From: Thalassobacterium maritimum | Lineage (GTDB): Bacteria; Verrucomicrobiota; Verrucomicrobiia; Opitutales; Coraliomargaritaceae | Assembly (NCBI RefSeq): GCF_031127805.1 | Contig: NZ_JARXHW010000020.1 | Span: forward strand, 1-64,000 | DNA length: 64,000 bases | Direction of reading: 5' to 3' | Shown: in pieces, positions 6,984 through 15,951 of the stretch | Layout of the letters: the number at the start of each line of letters is the position of its first letter | How positions within the stretch are numbered: position 1 is the stretch's first letter | The notes under the pieces: generated by a model | Databases searched by the model: none | What the model saw: the letters and a program-made list of their open reading frames with translations, nothing else | Told to the model about the DNA's origin: nothing | Translations under genes and position numbers: made by a program

Positions 6984-9782
6984 ATGGCAGCTCGTTATTT
7001 CATCGGCATCGACCTCGGTACTAGCAATTGTGCTCTGTCTTATATCGACTCCAAAGATCCTAGCGCGGGCACCCAAGTCTTTAGTATTCCGCAATATGCC
7101 TCCTTAGACAGCGTGTGTGAGGCGAATTCACTGCCATCGTTTGCCTACTATTTAAGTGAGAGCGAGCAGTCCGCCTTAGGTGGTGATGCGGTGGGAGAGT
7201 GGAATTCCGGGCGCGTGGTGGGGCTCTTGGCGCGTGAGTTGTCGGGGGCGGATGCCGCGCGTAGTATTAGTTCGGCCAAGTCGTGGTTGTGCCACGGGGG
7301 CATTGATCGCGAGCTCAAGTTGCTGCCTTGGAAGAGCGAGCAGATTGAGGACGCAGATAAATGCTCGCCGGTGGAGGCTTCGGCTGCCTATCTCGACTAT
7401 TTACGTTTTGCCTGGGATCAAACGATCGGCAGTGAGGATAAGCAGTCGCTCTTTGAGCGTCAGGAGATCGTGATCACAGTGCCCGCCTCCTTTGATACAG
7501 TGGCACAGCGCCTGACCCTCGATGCGGCTGAGCAAGCACATTACCCCAAGCATACACGCTTACTCGAAGAACCACAGGCGGCCTTCTATGCTTGGCTGGA
7601 AACGCATGGCGATGCCAGCGACTGGAGCCAAGTCTTTGGCGATCTGGGCGAGCGTCCGCAGGTCGTCTGTGTCTGTGATATTGGAGGAGGCACTTCAGAC
7701 TTTAGTCTGTTTGAATTATCGCGTGTTGAGGGCGAGTCACTCCCGCAAGTGCGGCGTATTGCGGTCAGTAATCATATTTTGCTGGGTGGGGACAATATCG
7801 ACTTAGCGCTCGCGCATATGGCCGAGGCCAAGCTGAGTGGCAGCAGCGCGCTTTCGGGCAGCGGCTGGAGCCAGCTAGTGGCTCAGTGCCGAGGTTTAAA
7901 AGAGCGCGTTCTCTCAACCGAAGGGCCCGATTCGGAGCCCTTCACGATCGCACTGGCTGGCAGTGGAGGCAGTCTATTTGACTCCGTGCAGACCGTGACT
8001 TTAACCCGCAGCGAAATGACGCAGACGGTTCTGGAAGGTTTCTTCCCTGCTTGCGCCGCCGATGCCCAGCCTGCCAACACCGTGGCAGGCTTGCGGGAAA
8101 TCGGGCTGCCGTATGCACAGGACTCGGCGATCACCCATCATTTGGCCGATTTCATTCGCGGACGCAAAGTCGACGCCCTTTTGTTCAATGGCGGCACACT
8201 GGCTGCGGGGAAGCTGCGTGAGCGCTTAGCCGATCAGATGGCCGATTGGCAAGCAGGGCAACGGCCTGCGATTTTGGCCAATGCCTCGTTGGAGTTGGCA
8301 GTTGCCCGCGGGGCGGCATGGTATCGCGCGAGTTTGTCGCGGGAGCATGTGACCACGATTGAAGGTGGCTCGGGGCATAGCTTCTATATTGAAGTCAGTT
8401 ATAGTCCCAAGCGGGGCAAAAAAAAGCGCCGATCCTCAAGCGAGACGCGACTCGTCTGTGTGCTGGCGCAGGGCAGCCCGATGGAAAAGCCGACGCGCGT
8501 CACTGGCTTGAATCTCGCACTTAAAGTCAATATGCCTGTGCAGTTTCAGGCGTATACCTCCACCTGTCGCGAAGGCGACCAAGGCGGCGACTTGGTCGTC
8601 AAAAACGAGCACGATTTCCACAAACTCCCCGTGATGCAGACCATGGCACAATTGCCAGTCGGGGCGGAGCTCCCCGAGGGAGGCGACGTGGCGATCGAAT
8701 TAGAGGCGCGGCTTAACAGTCTCGGTCTCTTGCGCGTCAACTGTGTCAGCGTGCGACGGATCTTGGAAGAGAACCGTGTCTGGCGGCTCGAGTTCAATTT
8801 GCGGCAAGCGGGCGGTCCAGGTGCGGCGGATGAAACGGCCGCGCCAGCTCTGGATACAGGCGTGAGTTCCGAGGACTTGGAAGCTTCCAAAGCTTGGATC
8901 GCCGATACCTTTGGTCCCGATCCGACGGAGCCGGCGTCCAAGTTACTCAAGGCCCTCGAGCGTATCAGTCATTTAAATCGGCGTGAGTGGAACGTGCCCT
9001 TCATTCGGGAGCTGTGGCAAACCCATGCCAGCTACTTGACCCGGCGTGATCTGTCGCCCGAGCACGAGCTCGCATGGCTCAACGCCGCCGGATTTTTCCT
9101 GCGTCCGGGCTACGGGCACGCGCTTGATCCCTATTTTATTCGCAGCTTATGGGCTGTGTATGAGCTTGATTTAGCGCACGCCAATAACAAGGCCAACCGC
9201 GAGCAATACTTCCTGTTGTGGCGCCGGGTGGCGGGCGGTCTTGATGCGGCGCAACAAGGCGCGCTCTATGAGGCATGGATTGATAAAACGCTGCAAGACA
9301 GTAAGCAATCTTACGAGCCCGCGCGCATGTTAGGCGCCTTCGAACACATCACGGCGGAGCAGCGCACGCAGCTCGCGCATCATTTCACGGCCAGTATTGT
9401 ACGCCGCGAGACGAGTTTCTGCGACCATGCGATCTGGGCGTTGGGGCGGGTGTTGAATCGTGTGCCGCTCTATGGCGGTGAGCAGGCGATCTTGCCGGCT
9501 AATGAGGTGCAAGCGGCTTTCGACCAGTTGGAAGCCTTAGACTGGAGCCGCGACAACTTGCGCAATCTGCGGCAGGTCTTCGTGCAGGCGGCCCGCATCG
9601 TGAACAATCGTGATCACGACGTACCGGAGGATTTGCGCGGGCGCATCCTTGCCAAGGTCCGCAGCTCTGGCGCCAGTGAGCAGCAAGTCGAGCCCTTGCG
9701 ACAGTTCACGCCGATCGACGCCAAGGACATTCAGCAACTCTTTGGTGAATCCCTACCCGTGGGCTTGCGGGTGAGCTGTTGA
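6984..9782 (+). CDS. Hsp70 family protein with long C-terminal extension (DUF3731-like)
   Basis: About 932 residues. Residues 1-600 repeat the Hsp70 ATPase plan: FIGIDLGTSNCALSY, then VCDIGGGTSDFSLFELS and ILLGGDNIDLALA. A roughly 300-residue helical C-terminal region follows (from about LEASKAWIADTFGPDPTEPASKLLKALERI) that I associate with DUF3731, seen on such Hsp70 relatives. I chose the ATG at 6984 because it gives the same N-terminal spacing to the phosphate motif as the paralogue; a longer frame opening at 6903 lies inside the upstream gene. The gap to the previous gene is 17 bases, so cotranscription is likely. Confidence 0.87.
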   Translation: MAARYFIGIDLGTSNCALSYIDSKDPSAGTQVFSIPQYASLDSVCEANSLPSFAYYLSESEQSALGGDAVGEWNSGRVVGLLARELSGADAARSISSAKSWLCHGGIDRELKLLPWKSEQIEDADKCSPVEASAAYLDYLRFAWDQTIGSEDKQSLFERQEIVITVPASFDTVAQRLTLDAAEQAHYPKHTRLLEEPQAAFYAWLETHGDASDWSQVFGDLGERPQVVCVCDIGGGTSDFSLFELSRVEGESLPQVRRIAVSNHILLGGDNIDLALAHMAEAKLSGSSALSGSGWSQLVAQCRGLKERVLSTEGPDSEPFTIALAGSGGSLFDSVQTVTLTRSEMTQTVLEGFFPACAADAQPANTVAGLREIGLPYAQDSAITHHLADFIRGRKVDALLFNGGTLAAGKLRERLADQMADWQAGQRPAILANASLELAVARGAAWYRASLSREHVTTIEGGSGHSFYIEVSYSPKRGKKKRRSSSETRLVCVLAQGSPMEKPTRVTGLNLALKVNMPVQFQAYTSTCREGDQGGDLVVKNEHDFHKLPVMQTMAQLPVGAELPEGGDVAIELEARLNSLGLLRVNCVSVRRILEENRVWRLEFNLRQAGGPGAADETAAPALDTGVSSEDLEASKAWIADTFGPDPTEPASKLLKALERISHLNRREWNVPFIRELWQTHASYLTRRDLSPEHELAWLNAAGFFLRPGYGHALDPYFIRSLWAVYELDLAHANNKANREQYFLLWRRVAGGLDAAQQGALYEAWIDKTLQDSKQSYEPARMLGAFEHITAEQRTQLAHHFTASIVRRETSFCDHAIWALGRVLNRVPLYGGEQAILPANEVQAAFDQLEALDWSRDNLRNLRQVFVQAARIVNNRDHDVPEDLRGRILAKVRSSGASEQQVEPLRQFTPIDAKDIQQLFGESLPVGLRVSC

Positions 9783-9852
9783 AGATCGAGCTGCGTGGGG
9801 GTGAAAAAATCTCCTTTCCATCGCAGGGATAATCAGCGACTCTGTTTCGTTT

Positions 9853-11013
9853 ATGATTACCACAACTGAAGCTCTTGCCGATGTCGTGCGCCGTGCGCGT
9901 GAAGCCGGTGCAGTTGGCGTCGATACCGAATTTATTTGGGACCGCACCTATTACCCGACCTTAGGATTGATCCAGATTGGTTTTCCTGATGGTCATTGTG
10001 AGCTCATTGATGCCCCCGCGATTGAGGATTGGTCGCCCTTGGCAGAGCTGATGTCGGATCCCGACACGGTAAAGATTCTACACGACGCGCAACAAGATCT
10101 CAACATTCTGCACCGCACCTGCGGTGGTTTGCCGAAGAACGTATTTGATACCCAACGCAGCTCAGGCTTTGTCGGCCTATCGTCGACTATTTCCTTGAGT
10201 GAGCTCTTAAAAACTCTGCTTAAGGTGCGTTTGGCTAAGACAGAGACACGCTCGGATTGGGTGGCTCGCCCGTTAACGGATGCGCAGATTAAATATGCGG
10301 AAGACGATGTGCGCTATTCGGTGGATCTGATGCTTAATATCATGGGGAAGGCGGAGACGCTGGGGCGCAAGGAATGGATCTTGGATGAGATGAAGATCTA
10401 CGAAGACGAGTCTAATTACAGCGAGCGCGACCCCGATTATGAAATGCCGCGCGTGCGTGGTAGCGGTTCGCTCACGCAGCAGCAGCGCAATGTGCTGCGC
10501 GCACTGGGCGCTTGGCGCGAGCTGAAAGCCCGTCGTCGCAATCTACCGCGTGGCTTCGTGCTCTCGGATGATGCACTGGTTTCGCTGGTCAAGCGTCCGC
10601 CCAATAGTGCCGAAGAGATCCGCCAGATGAAAGGCTTGAGCGAGCGCTCCGCAGAGCGGAACCGTCAATATATCTGGGAAGCGATCGAGCGCGGACGCAG
10701 TGGTGAGCTGCCAGATCTGCCTAATAACAAGCATATCGGCCCGTCTCCTGACGATGGCTATGAGGCGCGCGTGGATCTCTCCTTGGCATCGATCAAAGGC
10801 ATGTGCTTAGCCGATCAAATAGATCCCGCTTTGATCGGCAATCGCGCTGAAGTGACCGCCTTTGTTTTGGAAATTGATAATTTGGATGCGAGTCGCCACC
10901 GCATGCTTCGCGGCTGGCGTGGTGAGTTCTGTGGCAAAGCCTTGCAACGCTTATTACAGGGCGAGGGCAGCATATCGATTGATTCTAAGACTAAGTTGCC
11001 ACAGCTGAGTTAG
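9853..11013 (+). CDS. rnd: Ribonuclease D
   Basis: 3'-5' exoribonuclease of the DEDD superfamily that trims tRNA precursors. Exo I is VGVDTEFIWDRTYYPTLGLIQI, Exo II contains ILHDAQQDLNIL, and Exo III contains IKYAEDDVRYSVDLM (Tyr form, DEDDy). An HRDC domain follows at about residues 205-290 (LTQQQRNVLRALGAWRELKARRRNLPRGFVLSDDAL), as in true RNase D. The 386-residue length is normal. It lies 70 bases after the Hsp70 pair and is convergent with rsmI at a 9-base gap. Confidence 0.93.
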   Translation: MITTTEALADVVRRAREAGAVGVDTEFIWDRTYYPTLGLIQIGFPDGHCELIDAPAIEDWSPLAELMSDPDTVKILHDAQQDLNILHRTCGGLPKNVFDTQRSSGFVGLSSTISLSELLKTLLKVRLAKTETRSDWVARPLTDAQIKYAEDDVRYSVDLMLNIMGKAETLGRKEWILDEMKIYEDESNYSERDPDYEMPRVRGSGSLTQQQRNVLRALGAWRELKARRRNLPRGFVLSDDALVSLVKRPPNSAEEIRQMKGLSERSAERNRQYIWEAIERGRSGELPDLPNNKHIGPSPDDGYEARVDLSLASIKGMCLADQIDPALIGNRAEVTAFVLEIDNLDASRHRMLRGWRGEFCGKALQRLLQGEGSISIDSKTKLPQLS

Positions 11014-11022
11014 GCTGAGCGC

Positions 11023-11742
11023 TTATAGTTCGAAGCCTTCCTTGGCGATGCAGATGACGAATTCGCCTTTTTGACTGCCTTTAGCTACGCGGTCGCGTAC
11101 TTCGGCCGCGGGGCCGGTGTGCACGGTTTCGTGCAGCTTGGTCAGTTCGCGCCCGACGCTGATGCAGCGTTGCTCCCCGAGGGTGTCGACCAGTTCATTG
11201 AGAAATTTCGCGATTCGGTGGCAGGACTCATATACGATGATGGTGTATTCGAAGTCACGTTTGCTGTCGAAAAAGCGTTTGCGGGCGGCACTTTTCGGGG
11301 GGAGGAAGCCGACGTAGAGGAAGCCATCGCTGGGCAGCCCCGAGAGTGCTAGTGCGGTGGTGGCAGCAGTGAGGCCCGGTGCGGCGGTGACTGCTAAACC
11401 ACGTTTGCGGCACTCACGCACGAGTCGAAAGCCAGGGTCGCTGATCGCGGGCATGCCCGCGTCGGAGATGAGCGCGATCTGTTCGCCAGCTTCAATCCGG
11501 TCGGCGAGTTCGCCCGCCATGTGCTTCTCGTTTTCTTCGCGATAGGAAATCAGTGGGCCGTTTTTTTGGATCTCCAGCTTACTGAGTAGTTTGCCCGTGA
11601 CACGGGTATCTTCACAGGCAATGGCATCGACACTTTTGAGGGTTTCGATTGCGCGCATAGTCATGTCGCTCAGGTTGCCGATGGGAGCGGCGACGAGTGT
11701 GAGAAGACCGTTGGGAGAGGAGCTGGTTTTTGAATGTGTCAA
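11023..11742 (-). CDS. rsmI: 16S rRNA (cytidine1402-2'-O)-methyltransferase
   Basis: SAM-dependent methyltransferase of the tetrapyrrole-methylase fold that modifies C1402 in the ribosomal P site. Signature segments are TLVAAPIGNLSDMTMRAIETL, AIACEDTR, ALISDAGMPAISDPGFRLV, and the SAM loop AAPGLTAATTALALSGLP, followed by FLPPKSAARK. The 239-residue length is near normal, slightly short at the C-terminus. It is divergent from the hybrid kinase gene downstream on the plus strand. Confidence 0.94.
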   Translation of the reverse strand: MTHSKTSSSPNGLLTLVAAPIGNLSDMTMRAIETLKSVDAIACEDTRVTGKLLSKLEIQKNGPLISYREENEKHMAGELADRIEAGEQIALISDAGMPAISDPGFRLVRECRKRGLAVTAAPGLTAATTALALSGLPSDGFLYVGFLPPKSAARKRFFDSKRDFEYTIIVYESCHRIAKFLNELVDTLGEQRCISVGRELTKLHETVHTGPAAEVRDRVAKGSQKGEFVICIAKEGFEL

Positions 11743-11943
11743 AATATGTGATCGGCTGGAGGTGTTCTATATGCAGCGAATCATATGCTATGGCTGTATC
11801 AATACTTTGTGTTATGATATTTACCAGTAATTAACGGAATCTGCCGAGTGTATGCTTTATTAATGCCGCTGGTTGCCCTTATTATCGTATGCAATAGTAA
11901 CTTACTGAGCAAAATAATTTGTCTTGGTCGGTGCGCTGTTAGT

Positions 11944-13626
11944 ATGCAAGAAGACTTTGACCAGGTATATAAAGATTTACAGCATGAGTGTTTGATCGAG
12001 GGCGCTCAGATCGTATCGATGGGTGCTTGGGTCTATAACATCGATGAAGAGGTGGTCTATTGGTCTGAAGGGGTGTATGATGTGCATGGCTTGGAGCGTG
12101 GACAGCAGCCGCCCGCTTTTGAGGAATGTTTGTCCTATTATGTGGAGGCGGATCGGGAGAAAATGCGTCAAGCGCTCATTCGTTTACAAGAGGAGGGCGG
12201 CAGTTATGATTTTGAGTGTGAGTTGGTTACGAAGATTGGCGTGCATAAATTTGTGCGAGTTATTGGTAAGAGCGGTCGCTCATTAGCCAACTGCAAGAAC
12301 TGTTTGTATGGCGTGATTCAAGATATCTCGGAGGCGCGACAAATTCGGAATGCATTGATTGAGGCCAGGGACGAGGCCAATGCGGCGAATGCTGCCAAGT
12401 CTAACTTCTTAGCCACCGTCAGCCATGAGCTGCGCACACCATTGAACCCGATTTTGGGCTTTTCGGATCTGCTGCTAGAGGAAGTTGAAGATGAGGAGCA
12501 GTTAGAGATGGTGCGCGCGATCAACGATGCGGGCCAGAGTTTGATCGAGACGATCAATCGTATCATCGAGTATGCGGAGTTAAACCCTGAGAAAAAGAAG
12601 TTGAAGCAGGATCGCTTTACTTTGGAGGAGCTGCTGGATGAGGTGGTGCTGGAACTGAGAGGCAAGCGGCCCGCTTTTAAGGTCGAACTTGAGCAAGAGC
12701 CGTCTGTTGAATTGCCTGCTGATGCGGCGGTGATTGGGGATTTTAATAAGGTAAAGAGCGTAGTCTTACATTTATTGGAGAATGCAGCAAAATTTTCAGG
12801 TGTGAATTTAGTGAAGCTGCATAGTGTGGTGAGCTCCTTGGATGCGGAGCATATCATCTGGCATGTCGATGTTGAAGACGAGGGCGTGGGAATTGATGCC
12901 CAGTTGTTGCAACACGTGTTTGATCCTTTTCGGCTTGGAAATGCCACTTTTACTCGTGCGCAGGGTGGCGCAGGCATGGGCTTGGCCCTGTGTCGAGGCT
13001 ATGTCGAATTGATGGACGGGCAGATCTCGGTTAAGAGCTGCGTAGGTGAGGGCGCAAAATTTAGCTTTTATATATGTCTTTTGCGGGCTGAGCCGTTGGT
13101 CGCAAATGCACCCGTTGAAAATCAGGAACTTGCGGCAGATCCTCGGGCATCCGAGACACAGCAGGAGCTGGATTCTCGCGTGGAGGGTGAGTCTCAACTT
13201 ACAGACTCGCCAGGCAGTTTACGTCGCCAGCCTGTCTCGATATTAATGGTAGAAGATAATGCAGCAAACCTGCATTATCAAACACGTATTTTGGAGGGCA
13301 TGGGCTACGATTTAACGACGGCACGAGACGGGCAAGAAGCACTCGATCAATACCAGCCCGGTCAGTACGATGTCATTCTGCTGGATTTGCATATGCCGGG
13401 CATCGATGGGATCGATGTCTTAAAGTCGATTCGTTATAATGAGGCCAGTTGCGGACTGGAGCGAGTGCCTGTGATTGTATTGACGGCGGATTTGCTCAAG
13501 TCGACGCAGGCGGTGTGTCGAGAGCATGGTGCGGACGCCTTTGTCTCTAAGCCGGTCAATGCAGATGACCTGCGTGCGAAAATTACCGATGTGCTCGCGA
13601 TGCGCTTATCTGAAGTTGAATTTTAG
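11944..13626 (+). CDS. Hybrid sensor histidine kinase with PAS and receiver domains
   Basis: Soluble-looking kinase of about 560 residues from the ATG at 11944. A PAS/PAC domain occupies roughly residues 15-125 (ISMGAWVYNIDEEVVYWSEGV… to …VIQDISEARQIRNAL). The HisKA domain has phospho-acceptor His in FLATVSHELRTPLNPILGF (about 161). The HATPase has DEGVGIDAQLLQHVFDPF and GMGLALCRGYVE. A C-terminal receiver has the phospho-acceptor Asp in VILLDLHMPGIDG (about 481). A GTG at 11848 would add a hydrophobic N-terminal stretch that could be a membrane anchor, so the start is uncertain. The signal and output partner are unknown. Confidence 0.88.
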   Translation: MQEDFDQVYKDLQHECLIEGAQIVSMGAWVYNIDEEVVYWSEGVYDVHGLERGQQPPAFEECLSYYVEADREKMRQALIRLQEEGGSYDFECELVTKIGVHKFVRVIGKSGRSLANCKNCLYGVIQDISEARQIRNALIEARDEANAANAAKSNFLATVSHELRTPLNPILGFSDLLLEEVEDEEQLEMVRAINDAGQSLIETINRIIEYAELNPEKKKLKQDRFTLEELLDEVVLELRGKRPAFKVELEQEPSVELPADAAVIGDFNKVKSVVLHLLENAAKFSGVNLVKLHSVVSSLDAEHIIWHVDVEDEGVGIDAQLLQHVFDPFRLGNATFTRAQGGAGMGLALCRGYVELMDGQISVKSCVGEGAKFSFYICLLRAEPLVANAPVENQELAADPRASETQQELDSRVEGESQLTDSPGSLRRQPVSILMVEDNAANLHYQTRILEGMGYDLTTARDGQEALDQYQPGQYDVILLDLHMPGIDGIDVLKSIRYNEASCGLERVPVIVLTADLLKSTQAVCREHGADAFVSKPVNADDLRAKITDVLAMRLSEVEF

Positions 13627-13650
13627 AAATTGCTGGGCACTGTGCGTGGC

Positions 13651-14025
13651 ATGGACATCGAAACATTTCCCAATCCAAACCCAGAGCGCAACTACACCAT
13701 CCAGCACATTCAGGAGGAGTTTACCTCGACTTGCCCGATGACCGGGCATCCCGACTACGCCACGGTGGTGTTTAGCTACGCGCCCGACGAGGTCTGCATC
13801 GAACTCAAGGCGATGAAGCTCTACCTGCACAGTTTCCGCAATAAGGGCATCTTTTTCGAAGCGGCCACCAACCAGATATTCGAAGATTTGTTTGATGTCT
13901 GCAAACCACGTTGGGCACGCTTAGAAACGATTTGGCGCGGACGCGGCGGCATTCGCTCTAATGTGATCGTTGAAGATGCGCAAGAGGGCTACGACGGCCC
14001 GACGACCTTCCCGTTCTCGGCGTAG
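13651..14025 (+). CDS. queF: NADPH-dependent 7-cyano-7-deazaguanine reductase
   Basis: Reduces preQ0 to preQ1 in queuosine biosynthesis. It is the short unimodular (YkvM/QueF-I) type of about 124 residues. The catalytic Cys lies in EFTSTCPMTGHPDYATVVF, and the NADPH/substrate motif appears as IELKAMKLYLHSFRNKGIFFE. Start choices are the ATG at 13651 (MDIETFPNP) or a TTG at 13630, and the ATG fits the family better. It lies just after the hybrid kinase gene and is convergent with the RidA gene. Other queuosine genes are not in the window. Confidence 0.93.
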   Translation: MDIETFPNPNPERNYTIQHIQEEFTSTCPMTGHPDYATVVFSYAPDEVCIELKAMKLYLHSFRNKGIFFEAATNQIFEDLFDVCKPRWARLETIWRGRGGIRSNVIVEDAQEGYDGPTTFPFSA

Positions 14026-14030
14026 TTCTT

Positions 14031-14492
14031 TTAAGCAATTTCGAAGATCGCTTGAATTTCGACAGTGCTGTCTTTGGGCAAGCCGGTGACTGCGACGGCG
14101 GCGCGGGTATGGCTGCCGCGTTCGGCGAGAATTTCGACCAGTAGGTCGGATGCGCCGTTGATCACTGCGGGGCTATCGGCGAAGCCAGGCACTGCGTTGA
14201 CGAAACCATTCAGCTGCACGATGCGGCTGATTTGATCGAGCTCGCCGAGATGAGCCTTGGCGACGGCCAGTAAATTGAGCGCGCACACGCGAGCGGCTGC
14301 TTGGCCGTAGGCGATGTCGCGGCTCTCTCCAATCTTGCCGCTGTGTGTCATCTCGCCATTGACTAGGCAGATTGCGCCGGAAAGGTAGAGCAGATTGCCG
14401 ACTTGCATGGCGGGCACGTAGCTGCCCGCGGGGGCGGGGGCGGTAGGAAGTTCGATGCCGAGTTCGGCGAGGCGGTCATTTGTTTGGCTCAT
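14031..14492 (-). CDS. RidA family protein
   Basis: Member of the RidA/YjgF/UK114 family (153 residues), whose better known members hydrolyse reactive enamine/imine intermediates from PLP enzymes. Recognisable segments are GSYVPAMQVGNLLYLSGAI, LNLLAVAKAHLGELDQISRIVQLNGFVN and HTRAAVAVTGLPKDSTVEIQAIFEI. It belongs to the slightly longer YjgH/Rid2-7-like subgroup, where deaminase activity and substrate vary. The Arg in HTRAAV is the usual substrate-binding Arg. It lies just downstream of the symporter gene on the same strand. Confidence 0.88.
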   Translation of the reverse strand: MSQTNDRLAELGIELPTAPAPAGSYVPAMQVGNLLYLSGAICLVNGEMTHSGKIGESRDIAYGQAAARVCALNLLAVAKAHLGELDQISRIVQLNGFVNAVPGFADSPAVINGASDLLVEILAERGSHTRAAVAVTGLPKDSTVEIQAIFEIA

Positions 14493-14537
14493 GATTTGGG
14501 TGCTTGGGTTAAAATTCGATCTTCCATGTTGGAAGCT

Positions 14538-15860
14538 TCAATCTTCGAGGTTCTGGTAGGGCTTTTCGCCTTCAGTGGCTGCAATGGCGACTGCGCCGAC
14601 GGTGTCGGAAAACACATTTACGCCCGTGCGGCACATGTCGAGTATGCGGTCAGTCAGCCAGACCACGCCGATGGCTTCGACAGGCAGGCCCACTGCGGGC
14701 AAAATGACAGCGATCGCCACGAGGCTCGCGGCGGGGATGCCCGCGACACCGATACTGGTGGTGAGCGCCAAAAACACAACTAAGAGTTGGTCGCCCAGTC
14801 CTAGAGCGACTTGGCCAGTGGAAGCGTAGAGCTGGGCGATGAAGAGCACGACGACGCACTCATACAGTGCGGTGCCATCCATATTCACCGTTGCTCCGAG
14901 TGGTAGGGTGAAGGAGCAGGTCTTTTTCGACACGCCCGCGCGTTCTTCGACTGTATCAATCGTCAGCGGCAAGGTGGCCGAGGAGCTGGCGGTCGAAAAT
15001 GCGGTCAGCAGCACGGGCGCCATCTCTTTATAGTGGGTGATCGGGTTTACCTTGGCCACGAATTTGAGTACCAAGCCCATGCTGATCAAAAAGTGCAGCG
15101 TAAGCGCCAGTAGCACGGTGATGAAAAACCAGGCAAGGGTGCCAAATAGATCGCCGAGGTCGGTCTCGAATATGACAGGCACCACCAGGCCAAATACCCC
15201 GATGGGTGCGAAACGTATAATGAAATCGGTCAATAGTAGCATGACCTCCTGGGCGCTCTCCCAGAATTTTTGCTGCGTCTCGCGCTGCGCAGGCTTTAGT
15301 TTACCGATGAAGGCACCAAAGAGAATGGAAAAGGTGATCACACCCAATAGTTGGCCGTTGCTGGTGGCTGCGTCGACGATGTTGGCCGGAAACATGCGCA
15401 GGAAGATGTCGAAGAGGTCGCTGGAACTGCGGCCTTCAACTTTGCTCATCAAGCCCTGGCTGACAGAGGTTTCAGCGCCCGAGCCAAGCATCGCGGTGGC
15501 TGTCTCTGGATTCACGTCACCTGGCTGGATAATATTGACCACGATCAGGCCAATGATCACGGCTGCGGCACCGCTAAAGGTGTAGTAGGCAAAAGTTTTA
15601 AAGCCCATGCGGCCGACACCCTTTTCTGCGCCGAGGTGCATGACACCGCTGATAATCGAGGCCACGATCAGTGGGACGATCACCATCTTCAATGCGTTCA
15701 TAAAAAGCTTGCCGATGAACTGGCAGAAACTGATGGCGCCTGCGCTGAAGCCTTCGCTCGTGTGCGGAAGGATCCATGCTCCGAATAAAATCGTGAGGAC
15801 CAGTGAGAGCAGGATTTGCCAGTGAAGTTTCCAGCGGATGGGATTGGTTGTCATAATCAA
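14538..15860 (-). CDS. Dicarboxylate/amino acid:cation symporter
   Basis: Inner-membrane transporter of the DAACS (GltP/DctA) family, 440 residues. Hallmarks are the first re-entrant hairpin TAFSTASSSATLPLTID (serine-rich), the substrate/Na motif LPLGATVNMDGTALYE, and the second hairpin SIGVAGIPAASLVAIAVIL followed by LTDRILDMCRTGVNVFSDTVGAV. Family members carry glutamate, aspartate or C4-dicarboxylates, and the exact substrate cannot be read. The ATG at 15854 (MTTNPIRW) or 15860 can serve as start. Confidence 0.92.
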   Translation of the reverse strand: MIMTTNPIRWKLHWQILLSLVLTILFGAWILPHTSEGFSAGAISFCQFIGKLFMNALKMVIVPLIVASIISGVMHLGAEKGVGRMGFKTFAYYTFSGAAAVIIGLIVVNIIQPGDVNPETATAMLGSGAETSVSQGLMSKVEGRSSSDLFDIFLRMFPANIVDAATSNGQLLGVITFSILFGAFIGKLKPAQRETQQKFWESAQEVMLLLTDFIIRFAPIGVFGLVVPVIFETDLGDLFGTLAWFFITVLLALTLHFLISMGLVLKFVAKVNPITHYKEMAPVLLTAFSTASSSATLPLTIDTVEERAGVSKKTCSFTLPLGATVNMDGTALYECVVVLFIAQLYASTGQVALGLGDQLLVVFLALTTSIGVAGIPAASLVAIAVILPAVGLPVEAIGVVWLTDRILDMCRTGVNVFSDTVGAVAIAATEGEKPYQNLED

Positions 15861-15951
15861 TGAGCACTACAATTTGTGAGGCTTGTAGCATTTCATTGTG
15901 ACAAAGGATTTGGCCAGCACGAATTTGGACGACTGGTAGCAAAATCGGCCC

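Noticed and set aside
12318..12977. 219-codon minus-strand frame inside the hybrid kinase gene
   Set aside because: Serine-rich low-complexity translation lying opposite clear HisKA/HATPase coding sequence; a shadow frame.
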